Source: Flavobacterium crocinum (GTDB lineage Bacteria > Bacteroidota > Bacteroidia > Flavobacteriales > Flavobacteriaceae). From it: a stretch of DNA of 64,000 nucleotides. The stretch covers positions 4,774,001 through 4,838,000 of the forward strand of contig NZ_CP029255.1 in assembly GCF_003122385.1 (NCBI RefSeq), written 5' to 3'. Of this stretch, positions 63,459 to 64,000 are shown piece by piece (position 1 is the stretch's first letter; the number at the start of each line of letters is the position of its first letter). Position numbers and translations under genes: made by a program. Below the pieces are notes generated by a model. The model was not told where the DNA came from, ran no database searches, and saw only the letters and a list, made by a program, of their open reading frames with translations.

Positions 63459-64000
63459 ATGAAAAAACTATTAACCGCGTTACTCCTAACCTCATCCGTT
63501 TTGGCGTCTGCACAAAATCTAATATCAAACGTTCCAAACCGAAATACCACTTCGTTAAACGGTGTATGGAATTATATTGTCGATCCTTATCAAACCGGCT
63601 TTTACAGCTTTCACCTTGATCAATACGACAAAAGTGAAAAACCGGCAAAAGGAGCTTTTTTTACGAATTATCATGCTCAAAACAAGCAGGAATTAGTAGA
63701 ATATGATTTTGATAAATCGCCAACAATCAATATTCCGGGTGACTGGAACTCGCAGGTTACAGAATTAAAATACTACGAAGGAAATGTCTGGTTCAAAAAG
63801 TCTTTTGATTATAATTTAGATTCCAACAAACGCCTTTTTGTTTATTTGGGAGCCATTAACTACAAAGCCGATGTTTATTTAAACGGAAAAAAACTAGGAA
63901 CACATGAAGGTGGTTTTACTCCGTTTAACTACGAAGTGACTTCAATTGTAAAACCTGTCGGAAATTATCTCGTTATTAAAGTAGATAATACACGTCATAA
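63459..64000 (+). CDS. Secreted GH2-family hydrolase, cut by window end
   Basis: The frame is open from ATG 63459 to the window edge (180 complete codons). It has a signal peptide (KKLLTALLLTSSVLASAQ), then the N-terminal GH2 sugar-binding domain: TTSLNGVWNYIVDPYQTGFY, INIPGDWNSQ, YYEGNVWFKKSFDY and YLGAINYKADVYLNGKKLGT. The D-W-N-S and G-A-x-N-Y pattern resembles beta-glucuronidase-type GH2 proteins. The catalytic barrel is outside the window. It continues the GH88-GH2 group, separated by a repeat. Confidence 0.88.
   Translation, partial: MKKLLTALLLTSSVLASAQNLISNVPNRNTTSLNGVWNYIVDPYQTGFYSFHLDQYDKSEKPAKGAFFTNYHAQNKQELVEYDFDKSPTINIPGDWNSQVTELKYYEGNVWFKKSFDYNLDSNKRLFVYLGAINYKADVYLNGKKLGTHEGGFTPFNYEVTSIVKPVGNYLVIKVDNTRH

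Overview
The window is AT-rich. Its candidate promoters have the Bacteroidota form (TTG about 19 bp upstream of TAnnTTTG), start codons are preceded by A-rich sequence instead of Shine-Dalgarno sites, and there is a hybrid two-component system (HTCS). Together these point to a Flavobacterium or close relative with a plant-polysaccharide lifestyle. No rRNA, tRNA, CRISPR array or prophage was seen.

Region 1 (1-8.7 kb) handles pectin or rhamnogalacturonan. On the minus strand are a truncated sodium/solute symporter, a Gfo/Idh/MocA oxidoreductase and a secreted beta-helix protein with a C-terminal L-rhamnose-mutarotase-like domain. Divergent from them are a GH28 polygalacturonase and a PL10 pectate lyase behind a LacI-type operator. 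Region 2 (8.7-21.1 kb) is a deoxy-sugar (probably L-fucose) locus. A minus-strand operon encodes a FAH-family hydrolase, a Zn-dependent dehydrogenase, an SDR and a lactonase. The divergent plus-strand operon is the most unusual part of the window. It holds two solute-binding-protein-fold proteins without signal peptides, each translationally coupled to a class III CoA-transferase, then a Gfo/Idh/MocA oxidoreductase, a MaoC-like hydratase and an L-fucose permease.

Region 3 (21.4-33.3 kb) holds a small secreted protein, a candidate small RNA, a three-gene RND efflux operon, a LytS/LytTR-type two-component pair, a DUF3861 protein, a PQQ-type sugar dehydrogenase lipoprotein and two exported thioredoxin-like proteins. 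Region 4 (33.8-40.0 kb) is a one-directional array of immunity-like genes (two SUKH/SMI1, one broken by an in-frame stop; DUF1963; DKNYY; Imm26-like) with no toxin in the window. Region 5 (40.3-47.0 kb) holds a DsbA-like lipoprotein, a REP-associated transposase (RAYT) with its REP hairpins, three uncharacterised proteins behind a 16-bp palindrome, a SpoIIAA-like protein, a metallophosphoesterase and a HAD phosphatase.

Region 6 (47.2-64 kb) is a uronate and pectic-oligosaccharide locus. It runs DUF4861 protein, LacI regulator, a divergent operator, a YhcH-family protein, KDPG aldolase, an SDR (likely fructuronate reductase), mannonate dehydratase, a secreted beta-helix protein, an HTCS sensor, GH88 and two GH2 enzymes, the last cut by the window end. 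GH28 and PL10 would cut pectin, GH88 and GH2 would process the oligosaccharides, and the released uronate would pass through mannonate to KDG and KDPG, with isomerase and kinase encoded elsewhere. No SusC/SusD pair lies in the window.

Many intergenic gaps carry long imperfect inverted repeats of several families, some nested, and in two places they supply the end of the adjacent gene.
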